A program made the translations under genes and the position numbers. Below are positions 1 to 7,877 of a stretch of DNA of 24,515 nt, one piece after another. The notes beneath the pieces were generated by a model. It did no database searches, was not told the DNA's origin, and saw nothing but the letters and a program-made list of their open reading frames with translations. The stretch comes from Bacteroidales bacterium (GTDB taxonomy: Bacteria; Bacteroidota; Bacteroidia; Bacteroidales; UBA932). The stretch covers positions 1 through 24,515 of the forward strand of contig JAEDMF010000005.1 in NCBI GenBank assembly GCA_016303175.1, written 5' to 3'. The first letter of the stretch is position 1. Each line of letters opens with the position of its first letter.

Positions 1-544
1 CTTCTATGCAGGAGCGGCGGGTGGCGTCGGCATCCATACGAGGAAGTCGGGCGATGCGGTTAAGGGTGGCATTATCCTTCACATCATCGAAATAGAAGGG
101 CACATTGCCGAAAAAGCAGGTAAGAGTATAATAGTAGAATGCCCTCAGCACCTTGACCTCGCACAGCAGCTCATACCTCTGCTCCTCCGTCAGGGCCTCA
201 GAATTCTGTATGCCTTCGACAGCAAAGTTACACCGCTGCACGCCCAGATAGCCCTGAGTCCATACCGTGCTGCCGAAGCGGGGCACGGCCGGAGAGATAT
301 CGGCACGGCAGTCAAGGGTACCGGACTGGATATAAGCGTGGTCCGTCAAGCACTCCGTTGCTATCATATATGTAAAGGTATATATGCTTTTGAGAGGTAT
401 GTAACAACCATTCACCACACTCTGGCATTCGGAGTACTTGCGGAAGAACTTGTCCGGGGTGGAGATGGATGAGGTATTCTCCTTAAGAGAGCAGGATGCC
501 AGGCAGAGAGCGGCTACGGCAAGTATTGTAATCTTTATTTTCAT
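1..544 (-). CDS. SusD/RagB-family outer-membrane lipoprotein, N-terminal part (cut by left edge)
   Basis: The first 181 codons of a SusD-like glycan-binding lipoprotein are visible; the gene runs off the left edge. The protein begins MKIKITILAVAALC and has a lipobox (LASC, Cys18), so it should be lipid-anchored and surface exposed. The segment RAFYYYTLTCFFGNVPFY, about residues 133-150, is the TPR-type helix typical of SusD proteins (arginine, aromatic run, then FG.vP). By family knowledge SusD caps the SusC transporter and delivers oligosaccharides to it. The ATG at 544 is preceded by a strong AGGAGG seven bases upstream, which fixes the start. The gene begins 11 bp after the SusC stop, as expected for a SusC/SusD pair. 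The ligand cannot be read from the sequence. Confidence 0.93.
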   Translation of the reverse strand, partial: MKIKITILAVAALCLASCSLKENTSSISTPDKFFRKYSECQSVVNGCYIPLKSIYTFTYMIATECLTDHAYIQSGTLDCRADISPAVPRFGSTVWTQGYLGVQRCNFAVEGIQNSEALTEEQRYELLCEVKVLRAFYYYTLTCFFGNVPFYFDDVKDNATLNRIARLPRMDADATRRSCIE

Positions 545-551
545 ATCCTTT

Positions 552-557
552 CCTCCT
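552..557 (-). promoter_or_regulatory. Strong Shine-Dalgarno for susD, overlapping the susC stop codon
   Basis: AGGAGG lies on the minus strand seven bases before the susD ATG and overlaps the susC stop (TAGGAGG). Perfect SD sequences are uncommon in Bacteroidota, where many genes have only A-rich leaders. It suggests susD is translated efficiently and closely linked to termination of susC. Confidence 0.7.
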
Positions 558-3500
558 AATACTTGAATTGAATGCTAAATGTAAAGGTTCTGGCCTTGGG
601 ATATGCTCCCACGTCCAGACGTCGCAGAGTTGAAGATGTACCCTCACTGGACACATCGGGGTCAAAACCGTTGTAGTTCTTGAGCAGGAAGAGATTATCC
701 CCGATTACCGACAGTGTAAGGTTGCGTATCCAGCTCTTGTTGAAGTCAAAGGTGTATGAGAGACTGAGCGTCTTGAGCCTGAAGTACGAGGCGTCGTATA
801 TCATAAAATCACTAGGCAGCGCCACATCGCAGGAACCGGCTCTGGGAATATTAGAAGACGGGTTGCGGACGGGATGCCAGGAGTTCAGCATATAGCGGTA
901 CTGGTTGGTATTGGTGGAACCTGCCATATAGAGCTCGGAATAGTTGTAGATTTTGCCGCCGATGGAATAGGCGAAGAATACTCCCAGCTTGAAACCGTAG
1001 ATGTGGAAGGTGTTCTGAATGCCGCCGAAGAGGTAAGGGTCGGCATTGCCTTGATACACAAGGTCATCCTGATCGAGGGTTCCGTTGTGGTCTATGTCAT
1101 AATACTTGGCGTAACCGAGGTTCTTGGATGAAGCGCTCACATAAGTGTTGGTAGCAGCGTTCACGTCAATTTCCTCCTGATTGTGCCATACACCAGCGTA
1201 TTTGAAACCCCAGAGGGAGTTCAGAGGATAGCCCGACACGTAACCGTACATCATATAGGGGTTGTTGCCAGGAGAAGAAAAGGCTGTCACAAAGTCTTCC
1301 GAGCCGATGTCTTCCACGAGCTGGCTATTGTGGGACAAGGTAAGGGAAGTTGTCCAACTGAACTTGGGTTTGACAATGTTGCGGCTTTCGAGGGTTATCT
1401 CCCATCCTCTGTTGGAGGTAGTTCCTATGTTGGCAAGACGTGAGGTATAACCTGTCTGAGATGCGGTCTGTACCGTAAGCAACAGGTCAGTGGTCTTGCT
1501 GTAATAGAGTTCTCCTGTAAAGCTCAGGCGACCATCGAACATGCTCAGGTCGAGACCTATGTTGTAAAGCGCTGTCTTCTCCCAAGTCAAATCTGGGGTA
1601 GCCAGACGGGAGCGATAGAAGGCAACAGGCTGGGAGCCGTCAAACAGATAACCTCCGGTCGTGGATGTCAGGGCTGCAAGTGAACGATACTCGCTTATGG
1701 CATCGTTGCCCGTGAGGCCGGCGCTGGCTCGCAGAGAAAGGTCGTCCACACACGAAACATTCTTCATCCACGGCTCATTGGAGATGTTCCACCTAAGCGC
1801 GGCAGAGGGGAAGAAGGCCCATTTATGATTGTCGGCAAAGTTGGAGGCACCGTCATAACGACCCGTGGCAGTTATATAATAACGACTGTCGTAGTTGTAG
1901 TCCAGACGGGCGAAGGCCGACATCTTTATTTTAGAAGAATATGATGTTCCTGCAGTGTATGTCTCCTTGTCTATCACCGCATTCATATTGTTCCAAAGCA
2001 CCTCGTCGTCCATATAACCCGAACCGCTCAAATTCATGCTGTGTGCCTCGCTCTTGTAAGCAGACCAGCCCAACAGGGCAGTGAGTTTGTGCTTTTTCGC
2101 CTCGTAAAGGTAGCTCGCCGTAGTCTCTGACGATAATGAATAGTTGTCTGATTCAACCCTGTAGGCATCACCGCCCTGATTTTCACTCTTCTGGGGAAGT
2201 GTTCCGGGATAATAGCGATAGGTATGGTTCTGATAAAGGAAGTACGAGAGCGTGGAGTTAATCTTCAGATTCTTTATGGGCTCGAGTACAGCCTTTACAC
2301 TATGATTGGTGCTGTGATACTCCTTATAATAGGTATTCAGGTCAATCAGCATGCGGGGAGTGTTGATTTTCTGACCGCCGTTGTAAAGGGGGTTGAGCGA
2401 GTCGCCCGGTTTGATGAGGGGAGAAAGGTACATTGCAGAGTTGTACCAGCTCGTACCGCCGATATTGGCCTTGGCCAAATCTTGATGGCGGAAGGTATAG
2501 GATCCGGTGTAACCGACCCTGAGCCATTTAAAGAGTTGACGTTCGAGACTGACCCTGGCCGTGGCGCGTTTCTGGCCGGAATCCTGGATTATGCCCTGTG
2601 TATCGTTGTAGGATGCAGAAGCATAGTAGGAAGTCTTCTCATTGCCTCCGGTTACGGAAAGCGTATAGTTCTGTATCAGAGCATTGCGGGTAATCTCGCC
2701 TATCCAGTCCGTACCCTTGCCGAGGGAGAAGGGGTTGGGGTAGGCCGATCCGCTCAGAGGGGTGTCCGCACCCACACCGCTGTGGTAGGGGTCTCCTCCG
2801 AAATATGCGTAGTCATTCCTGTACAAGGCAAACTCCGTGGCATTCATTATGTCCAGTTTCGAAGGCAGGGAGCTGACGCCCGTCTCCAACTTGAAGGAGA
2901 TGTTGGGTTTGTCGCCCGAACCCATGCCCTGCTTGGTGGTGATGATAATTACACCGTTGGCGCCTCTGGAGCCATAGATGGCCGTAGAAGAGGCATCTTT
3001 GAGCACGGAAATGGACTGGATATCGTCGGAGTTGATATCATTAAGGTCGTGGATGGCGTCCATAATACCGTCCACAACGATAAGGGGCTCATTGGACGCG
3101 GTGATGGAACGAGTACCTCGAATTCGTATGGTAGTAGTGGAACCGGGAGCACCGTCGGTACTCATAAAGTCCGCACCGGCTACCCTACCCTGAAGGGCAT
3201 TGTCCACGGAGACGGCAGGACTGTCCTTGATGTCCCCCATCTTGACGTTCACAACAGCACCGGTCAAATCGCTCTTCTTGGCACTGCCGTAGCCTATTAC
3301 CACTGTTTCCTCCAACATATTGCTGTCTTCCTGAAGTGTGATGGTAACGAAAGCTGTTCCCTTGACTTTGTGACTGGCATCTGCATAGCCTAGAGACTTC
3401 ACAAGAAGAAGGTCTCCGTCGGCAGCCTTAACTGTGAAGTTTCCGTCCAGATCGGTAATAACACCGCTTGCTGTATTGCCGTTCACCAGGACGGCCGCAT

Positions 3501-3621
3501 CAATGACGGGCTGGCCGGAAGCATCCACCACCCTACCCTTGATGTCGCCGGCAGCGGAAACATAAGGACAGAACACAAGGAACAGAAGCGCCGCAAGGGC
3601 AAAAAATCTGAATTTATTCAT
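556..3621 (-). CDS. SusC/RagA-family TonB-dependent outer-membrane transporter
   Basis: This is a 1021-aa TonB-dependent receptor that should import oligosaccharides across the outer membrane with SusD. I chose the start MNKFRFFALAALLF, which gives a clean signal peptide; an upstream in-frame ATG adds ten implausible residues. After the signal come a carboxypeptidase-regulatory-like domain (about residues 27-100, GRVVDASGQPVIDA), a TonB-box-like segment EETVVIGYG, and the plug domain with LQGRVAG, IRIRGTRS and LKDASSTAIYGSRGANG, all hallmark SusC motifs. The rest is the beta-barrel, ending FTFSIQFKY with a terminal aromatic residue. Its start overlaps the stop of the preceding lipoprotein gene by eight bases (ATGAATAA), so the two are probably translationally coupled. 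It ends in TAG. The substrate is unknown. Confidence 0.97.
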   Translation of the reverse strand: MNKFRFFALAALLFLVFCPYVSAAGDIKGRVVDASGQPVIDAAVLVNGNTASGVITDLDGNFTVKAADGDLLLVKSLGYADASHKVKGTAFVTITLQEDSNMLEETVVIGYGSAKKSDLTGAVVNVKMGDIKDSPAVSVDNALQGRVAGADFMSTDGAPGSTTTIRIRGTRSITASNEPLIVVDGIMDAIHDLNDINSDDIQSISVLKDASSTAIYGSRGANGVIIITTKQGMGSGDKPNISFKLETGVSSLPSKLDIMNATEFALYRNDYAYFGGDPYHSGVGADTPLSGSAYPNPFSLGKGTDWIGEITRNALIQNYTLSVTGGNEKTSYYASASYNDTQGIIQDSGQKRATARVSLERQLFKWLRVGYTGSYTFRHQDLAKANIGGTSWYNSAMYLSPLIKPGDSLNPLYNGGQKINTPRMLIDLNTYYKEYHSTNHSVKAVLEPIKNLKINSTLSYFLYQNHTYRYYPGTLPQKSENQGGDAYRVESDNYSLSSETTASYLYEAKKHKLTALLGWSAYKSEAHSMNLSGSGYMDDEVLWNNMNAVIDKETYTAGTSYSSKIKMSAFARLDYNYDSRYYITATGRYDGASNFADNHKWAFFPSAALRWNISNEPWMKNVSCVDDLSLRASAGLTGNDAISEYRSLAALTSTTGGYLFDGSQPVAFYRSRLATPDLTWEKTALYNIGLDLSMFDGRLSFTGELYYSKTTDLLLTVQTASQTGYTSRLANIGTTSNRGWEITLESRNIVKPKFSWTTSLTLSHNSQLVEDIGSEDFVTAFSSPGNNPYMMYGYVSGYPLNSLWGFKYAGVWHNQEEIDVNAATNTYVSASSKNLGYAKYYDIDHNGTLDQDDLVYQGNADPYLFGGIQNTFHIYGFKLGVFFAYSIGGKIYNYSELYMAGSTNTNQYRYMLNSWHPVRNPSSNIPRAGSCDVALPSDFMIYDASYFRLKTLSLSYTFDFNKSWIRNLTLSVIGDNLFLLKNYNGFDPDVSSEGTSSTLRRLDVGAYPKARTFTFSIQFKY

Positions 3622-4987
3622 TGCGTGAGGCGCCTCCCAACACCATATCAAGACCGCTCGTGCCTGAATTCAATTTGTAAATATCCTCATCCATATCGAT
3701 GCGGGGCGAATTCTCATCCTTCCTGTAATTCATCAACATCCTGTAAACATAGATGTCATCAAGGAAGACTCTGTTGGGACGTGTGGAAGTTCCGCTGATG
3801 TCGCCGGCCACAAAGCGTATGCAGGTCTTGCCGGACAGGGGATTCGAACGGTCACCTTCGATAAATACAAGGTAACGCTGGCCTTCGAAGATGTCGGCGG
3901 GATACGAGGGTGAGTTAGGATCATAATGTCCCAGTTCAAGTTCGAGGGAAGTTGCCTTGTCTCCGGCAGCGCTGCGTATGAAACCGCCTCCGCTGATTTC
4001 TATCCTGAGCTTCGAAGCATCTTTTTCGTTATCAGAACCTGTTGTTGCTGCTCTGTAAGCGGTTGACATCGGAGTGATGGTCTCTGTACCACCGCTTTCA
4101 CCTGGATTAACCGGCACCTGAGGTTCATCGGGTTCACTGGGATTGCCACCCTCACCGCCTTCTCCTCCTTCATTGCCACCCCCGCCTTCTCCGCTGCCGC
4201 TGCCGGTACCGGGATTATATTCCTCTCCGGGAGTAATGCCACCCTCTGTGTTGCCCGTGAAATCGCCGAGAGCGGCCCCCACCTGGGCGACTGCCGCAAA
4301 GGACAGCACCAGCAGGGAGTCACCGGCAAACGCCGATACAGCAGGCAGAATGAAATCCGCGCCCATACCTTCTTCGTTACCGAGACGGACATAACCTTTC
4401 TTGGCATAGCACCACGCCGACTTCTGGCCCTCAAAGGCGGTCGAACTGTAGCCGTACGCTTTCTGGGAAGATGTCCAATCCTGATAAAGAGTCTCACCTA
4501 TGGTCTTATTGGGGATGTCGTAACCGTCCGTGAGCCATGAAAAGTCCGTCCCAAGACGTTTTGTAAGCCCCTGATGCAAAACAAAGTAACGGCCCAGAAA
4601 AAGACCGGAGTTGGTCAACATCAGCACTCCATCCCTCCTTTCGTAAAGACCTCTGGAGACAGCTTCGCTCTGCCTTTGGTACAAAGGATCGAACTCCACG
4701 TCTATCCTATAAAGGTTGCCGTTCATCCTGACAGGCTCTCCAACTCTCGCCCAAGCAGGGAGTTTTCCGTCCTGCCACTTAACTTCGAAAGGCACGTTCG
4801 TCCTGACATAAAGGCTAGTAGTTCCGCCTGCACAGGGCAACCAGGCTTCATCTGCGGCTGTTTTTGCGTCCGCTGAGGTATATACCTTGATATATTCCCC
4901 TCTTTCCGCATTCTTGTCAATGGGACTGCAACCCGACATAAGCCAGCTGCAAAATGCGGCAAAAAATATGAGGAACCGTTTTTTCAT
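3614..4987 (-). CDS. Surface lipoprotein, probable glycan-binding protein, with long Gly-rich linker
   Basis: This is a 457-aa lipoprotein between an EEP lipoprotein gene and susC. The start MKKRFLIFFAAFCSWLMSGC gives a signal peptide and lipobox LMSGC; longer in-frame starts lack this. Roughly residues 30-130 look like an Ig/BACON-type beta domain (weak call). Residues about 140-255 and 305-440 look like beta-rich jellyroll halves, the second ending RPNRVFLDDIYVYR, a pattern seen in carbohydrate-binding jellyrolls. Between them is a Gly/Glu/Pro linker (GSGSGEGGGGNEGGEGGEGG and following). By position it matches the third, surface glycan-binding protein commonly found with SusC/D, but I recognise no named family. 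It starts 16 bp after the EEP gene and overlaps susC by eight bases, so it belongs to the same operon. Confidence 0.8.
   Translation of the reverse strand: MKKRFLIFFAAFCSWLMSGCSPIDKNAERGEYIKVYTSADAKTAADEAWLPCAGGTTSLYVRTNVPFEVKWQDGKLPAWARVGEPVRMNGNLYRIDVEFDPLYQRQSEAVSRGLYERRDGVLMLTNSGLFLGRYFVLHQGLTKRLGTDFSWLTDGYDIPNKTIGETLYQDWTSSQKAYGYSSTAFEGQKSAWCYAKKGYVRLGNEEGMGADFILPAVSAFAGDSLLVLSFAAVAQVGAALGDFTGNTEGGITPGEEYNPGTGSGSGEGGGGNEGGEGGEGGNPSEPDEPQVPVNPGESGGTETITPMSTAYRAATTGSDNEKDASKLRIEISGGGFIRSAAGDKATSLELELGHYDPNSPSYPADIFEGQRYLVFIEGDRSNPLSGKTCIRFVAGDISGTSTRPNRVFLDDIYVYRMLMNYRKDENSPRIDMDEDIYKLNSGTSGLDMVLGGASRNE
4142..4215 (-). repeat. Low-complexity Gly/Glu-coding tract inside the lipoprotein gene
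   Basis: This stretch encodes a run of glycines with Ser, Glu and Asn (minus strand) using imperfect repeats of GGNEGGEGGEGG type, followed in the protein by a Pro/Glu-rich segment. It separates two beta-rich halves and could vary in length by replication slippage. Confidence 0.7.
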
Positions 4988-5003
4988 TGTCCGAATTGGA
5001 TTA

Positions 5004-7574
5004 CTATAAATTGAAATCAGCGAGTATGGGCAGGTGGTCTGACGGGAAAGCGAAAGGAGCCGTCCCGGAAACAATGGTGGACCAGCTGTCGTGGATTGTA
5101 GTCATATTGACGAGCTTCTCCGTCATCGCCGGTGAACCATACATAAAATCTATCCTGGCTGAACCGCCCGTGGAAGACATGAACTTGCCAGGCCAGAACT
5201 TGACGAGCATATCGTCATAGGCTCCGTTGTCGATAATCCTGTCGTGGGCCTGATACCATTTTTCGCGATATTTCCCGTCTGTAAACTCTATGGGTGTATC
5301 TTTCCACTTAGCCGTAACCACTTCATAAAGATTGTTGGGTTCATAGTACCACGCGTCCTGTCTGGTGATGGCATTGTGGTCGCCCATCATCAGGAAGTAA
5401 TCAGAGGCCGAGGGAGAGGTCTGCTCGAGTATGGCGTCTATTTCCTTGACCTGGTGGTCCCTGCCTTCGAGGGCTGCGGCACTGGCAGCCGTATTTGATG
5501 AAGGCGAGTAAATTTGAGGCCAAAGATGCAGAGATACAACTTTGAGGGTTTTACCTGCGATTTCCACTGAAAACATACCGGCGCCGTGCTGAATCTTCAA
5601 TCCGCTGCCTGCATCGGTGTACCGACCCAGAGTCGTGATGGGATAGCGTGAAGTGATTACCTGAGGATAATTGTCCCTGAAGCCGCTGATGGCATAATAC
5701 TGGTGGCCGTACCTTGCAGCCAAGTCTCTCCAACCATCGTCGCTTGCAGAGCCCATAGTCCGGCAGAGTTTTCTTTCGGCATCTGATGAAACAGCCGTGG
5801 ACGTACCTGGCTTGTACAGAGTACGGGCCTCGCACCATACACAGACATCGGGGTCATACTTTCTCACCCACGAGACAAAATTGTCGTAGTTGTTGGGTTC
5901 ATCCGCCCACATTCCGTTCTGGATATTCATGAACAGCACACGCAAATTGCCCTTGGGCATCTCCTCAGCCCTGACACAGATATTGTCGATGAAAAAGCCA
6001 TGCTTGAGTGATGCATCCGTAGTGGCGCCCAACATGGACAACACGCTTACTTCACAGAGATTCCATGCTTCAATCTTCACGTGATGCCACCCGAGGGCAT
6101 CGCCGGAGGTTGAGGGCGGAAGCAAGTTCTTCCTGGTCATCAGACAACGACTGACAAAGCTGTGATTGTGGGTATTGTTACCGTCGAGAGTGGTTTCCAG
6201 TTCCATAGGCTCTCCGTCCACAGTCACGCTGCGCACAATGCCGGACTTACTTATCTGTATGGCGAAGTCATCCGTGGTCCCGTAGCGGAAGGCTACGTCG
6301 AACTCTATGATAGCCTTATATAGACCCTGATTGAGTTTCTCGAAGCGGGCCAAATCGACCATACCGCGCACAGCATCACCGGCACCGGCGCTGATGCAGC
6401 CCTGGAATTCCTGACAACGGTACAGATAGTTATAGTCTCCGATACTTCTGCTGGCGATGTAATCCGAGCTGACGGCGTGGCGCTGCTGCACCGTATAACC
6501 TGCCGTATAGGTGGATTGAATCATTGCCGAGCCGGCAGTGTTAGTACTGACGCGGGTGAAAGCATCCTCAAAACCGCTGCGTGAGGCAGGCGCGTCATCA
6601 GGACTTGTATTAGAATCGGGAGCAAAAGAGCTGAACGTACCTTCACTGTCCCTTACGTTGCCTCCCCAAACAAAGTTGTCAAAGCGTTCGTACAACAGGA
6701 TGTCGGATGCCGGCTTATAATGGAACGAGCCCAAAGACCTGAGTTCGCCGGCCTTGATTTCAAAGGGAGGAATATCATAATCCACTGCCTTGTGACGCGT
6801 ATCGGACACGCTGAGTGTCAAGCCTTTGAAATAGTTGCCTGGGGCCAGTACGAGGTAAAACTTGCGAGCACTTCCGCCAAGGGCCGCTCCTTTTCCGTTC
6901 CTGTCCATACAGTTCAGGTTGACGAAGTTCACGCCCTTAGTCACCTCGTATCCCTTCTCCGGGTCAAAATCCGCCAGACCGGCAAGATAAATGGAAGCAG
7001 AGGGGTCTGCATTCTTGTTTTCAAGATGGATTGAGCTGATGGAGGCATCTCCTTCAAGGCTCAATTCAACTGCCGCAAAGACTTCGCGGAAGATTATCGT
7101 ACTGCCTGTTTCGGAGGAATACTCGCCATACAGAGGGAAAGATGACATTGCAGCGAGTGTAGTACCGAGGAACTGGGAATATGGAATCATCAGCCCGTGC
7201 AAGGGTGCCTCTTCCATATACCATTTCATCTCTCCACCCGGATATAGAAACAGCCTATAATTGTGGGTTTTGGAACTGGGAACCTTAACGCTGCAGGTGC
7301 CGTCTTCCCCAAGTACAGGGCTGAAGGTCTCCATCCGAGAATAGATTTTATCTTCGAGACTGAATGAAAAACCTTCGCCTGTCCGGGCCATTATAGCATC
7401 TGGACTGGTTTCCAGATGAAACTCAGCATATTGACCACTGTCATCAAGGGGTCTAAACCCGGCATCCTTGCCGTTGTCGCCCTCCGGCGAATAATTGATA
7501 AGATCCTTCTGCGGGGTACAATACGCAAAACTCAGCGCTGACAGAAATAGCGCTGTAAGATATCGCGGTCGCAT
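5004..7574 (-). CDS. Surface lipoprotein with C-terminal endonuclease/exonuclease/phosphatase (EEP) domain
   Basis: This is an 856-aa exported protein. The start MRPRYLTALFLSALSFAYC gives a signal peptide ending in Cys19; the -1 Tyr makes the lipobox atypical. Residues about 35-290 resemble a fimbrillin-like domain (diverged), and 295-540 a jellyroll-like module ending HGFFIDNICVRAEE. Residues 542-856 are an EEP-superfamily domain with all main motifs: FMNIQNGMW (Asn), CVWCEA (metal Glu), VSLHLWP (His), MMGDHNAI (Asp/Asn), RIDFMYG (Asp) and PSDHLPI (catalytic Asp-His). The superfamily is metal-dependent and cleaves phosphodiesters or phosphomonoesters of nucleic acids, phospholipids or inositol phosphates; the substrate here is unknown. 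It begins three bases after a 47-aa small gene and ends in tandem stops TAG TAA. Its EEP domain is closely related to that of the GH20 fusion nearby. Confidence 0.88.
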   Translation of the reverse strand: MRPRYLTALFLSALSFAYCTPQKDLINYSPEGDNGKDAGFRPLDDSGQYAEFHLETSPDAIMARTGEGFSFSLEDKIYSRMETFSPVLGEDGTCSVKVPSSKTHNYRLFLYPGGEMKWYMEEAPLHGLMIPYSQFLGTTLAAMSSFPLYGEYSSETGSTIIFREVFAAVELSLEGDASISSIHLENKNADPSASIYLAGLADFDPEKGYEVTKGVNFVNLNCMDRNGKGAALGGSARKFYLVLAPGNYFKGLTLSVSDTRHKAVDYDIPPFEIKAGELRSLGSFHYKPASDILLYERFDNFVWGGNVRDSEGTFSSFAPDSNTSPDDAPASRSGFEDAFTRVSTNTAGSAMIQSTYTAGYTVQQRHAVSSDYIASRSIGDYNYLYRCQEFQGCISAGAGDAVRGMVDLARFEKLNQGLYKAIIEFDVAFRYGTTDDFAIQISKSGIVRSVTVDGEPMELETTLDGNNTHNHSFVSRCLMTRKNLLPPSTSGDALGWHHVKIEAWNLCEVSVLSMLGATTDASLKHGFFIDNICVRAEEMPKGNLRVLFMNIQNGMWADEPNNYDNFVSWVRKYDPDVCVWCEARTLYKPGTSTAVSSDAERKLCRTMGSASDDGWRDLAARYGHQYYAISGFRDNYPQVITSRYPITTLGRYTDAGSGLKIQHGAGMFSVEIAGKTLKVVSLHLWPQIYSPSSNTAASAAALEGRDHQVKEIDAILEQTSPSASDYFLMMGDHNAITRQDAWYYEPNNLYEVVTAKWKDTPIEFTDGKYREKWYQAHDRIIDNGAYDDMLVKFWPGKFMSSTGGSARIDFMYGSPAMTEKLVNMTTIHDSWSTIVSGTAPFAFPSDHLPILADFNL

Positions 7575-7577
7575 AAA

Positions 7578-7721
7578 TTATTCCCAGGAGATATTCTCAT
7601 CCTTGATATCACCCATGCTTATGCCGTTTGAACCGTCACAAATACAAGATGAAAGTTCGCAAAGAAAACTGATTTCAGGGATTACATACAGCTCCCTGCT
7701 GCTTTTTTTGGTTTTATTCAT
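7578..7721 (-). CDS. 47-aa small protein directly upstream of the EEP lipoprotein (YxxPEI...WE type)
   Basis: A short gene encodes 47 residues starting MNKTKKSSRELYVIPEISFL and ending DIKDENISWE. It has no signal peptide and no membrane segment, but has three cysteines in the middle. Its stop lies only three bases before the EEP lipoprotein start, so it is probably the first gene of the operon. A second small gene at 24022-24171 shares Tyr-x-x-Pro-Glu-Ile followed by exactly 30 residues ending Trp-Glu, and also precedes a lipoprotein gene. This pairing, more than the length, makes me call it real. There is no SD; the leader is A/T rich. Function is unknown; leader peptide, secreted peptide and chaperone-like partner are all open. 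Confidence 0.68.
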   Translation of the reverse strand: MNKTKKSSRELYVIPEISFLCELSSCICDGSNGISMGDIKDENISWE

Positions 7722-7748
7722 AGGAACAGCATATTTAACTAATTCCTA

Positions 7749-7781
7749 TAAATATATTAATATTTCCCCCCCCAATCCAAA
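7749..7781 (-). promoter_or_regulatory. Candidate Bacteroides-type promoter of the SusC/D operon with 8-G tract in the spacer
   Basis: On the minus strand TTTG (7781-7778) is followed after 21 bases by TATATTTA (7756-7749), one base off the TAnnTTTG -7 consensus. The spacing fits the 19-21 bases known for the Bacteroides primary sigma factor. Between the boxes is a run of eight G (7773-7766). The small gene starts 27 bases downstream of the -7 box. Variation in the G run would change the spacer length. Confidence 0.5.
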
Positions 7782-7810
7782 TTTTTCTTAACCTCAAAGG
7801 GTAGAAATTC

Positions 7811-7838
7811 AAAAAATCCGCACCATAAAGGCGCGGAT
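7811..7838 (-). terminator. Rho-independent terminator after the GH20-EEP gene
   Basis: On the minus strand ATCCGCGCC, loop TTTAT, GGTGCGGAT forms a nine-base-pair stem with one G/T pair, followed directly by a T run. A smaller hairpin (GCCCG/CGGGC, 7854-7867) lies between it and the gene's stop. It separates this unit from the downstream PUL operon, which must therefore use its own promoter. Confidence 0.85.
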
Positions 7839-7877
7839 CTTCTTTAATTGACTGCCCGACTGCGGGCAAAATGACGA

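Noticed and set aside
2224..3393. Long plus-strand open frame (389 codons) opposite susC
   Set aside because: It lies wholly inside the well-supported susC gene on the other strand, has no recognisable motif or leader, and its composition mirrors the susC codons.
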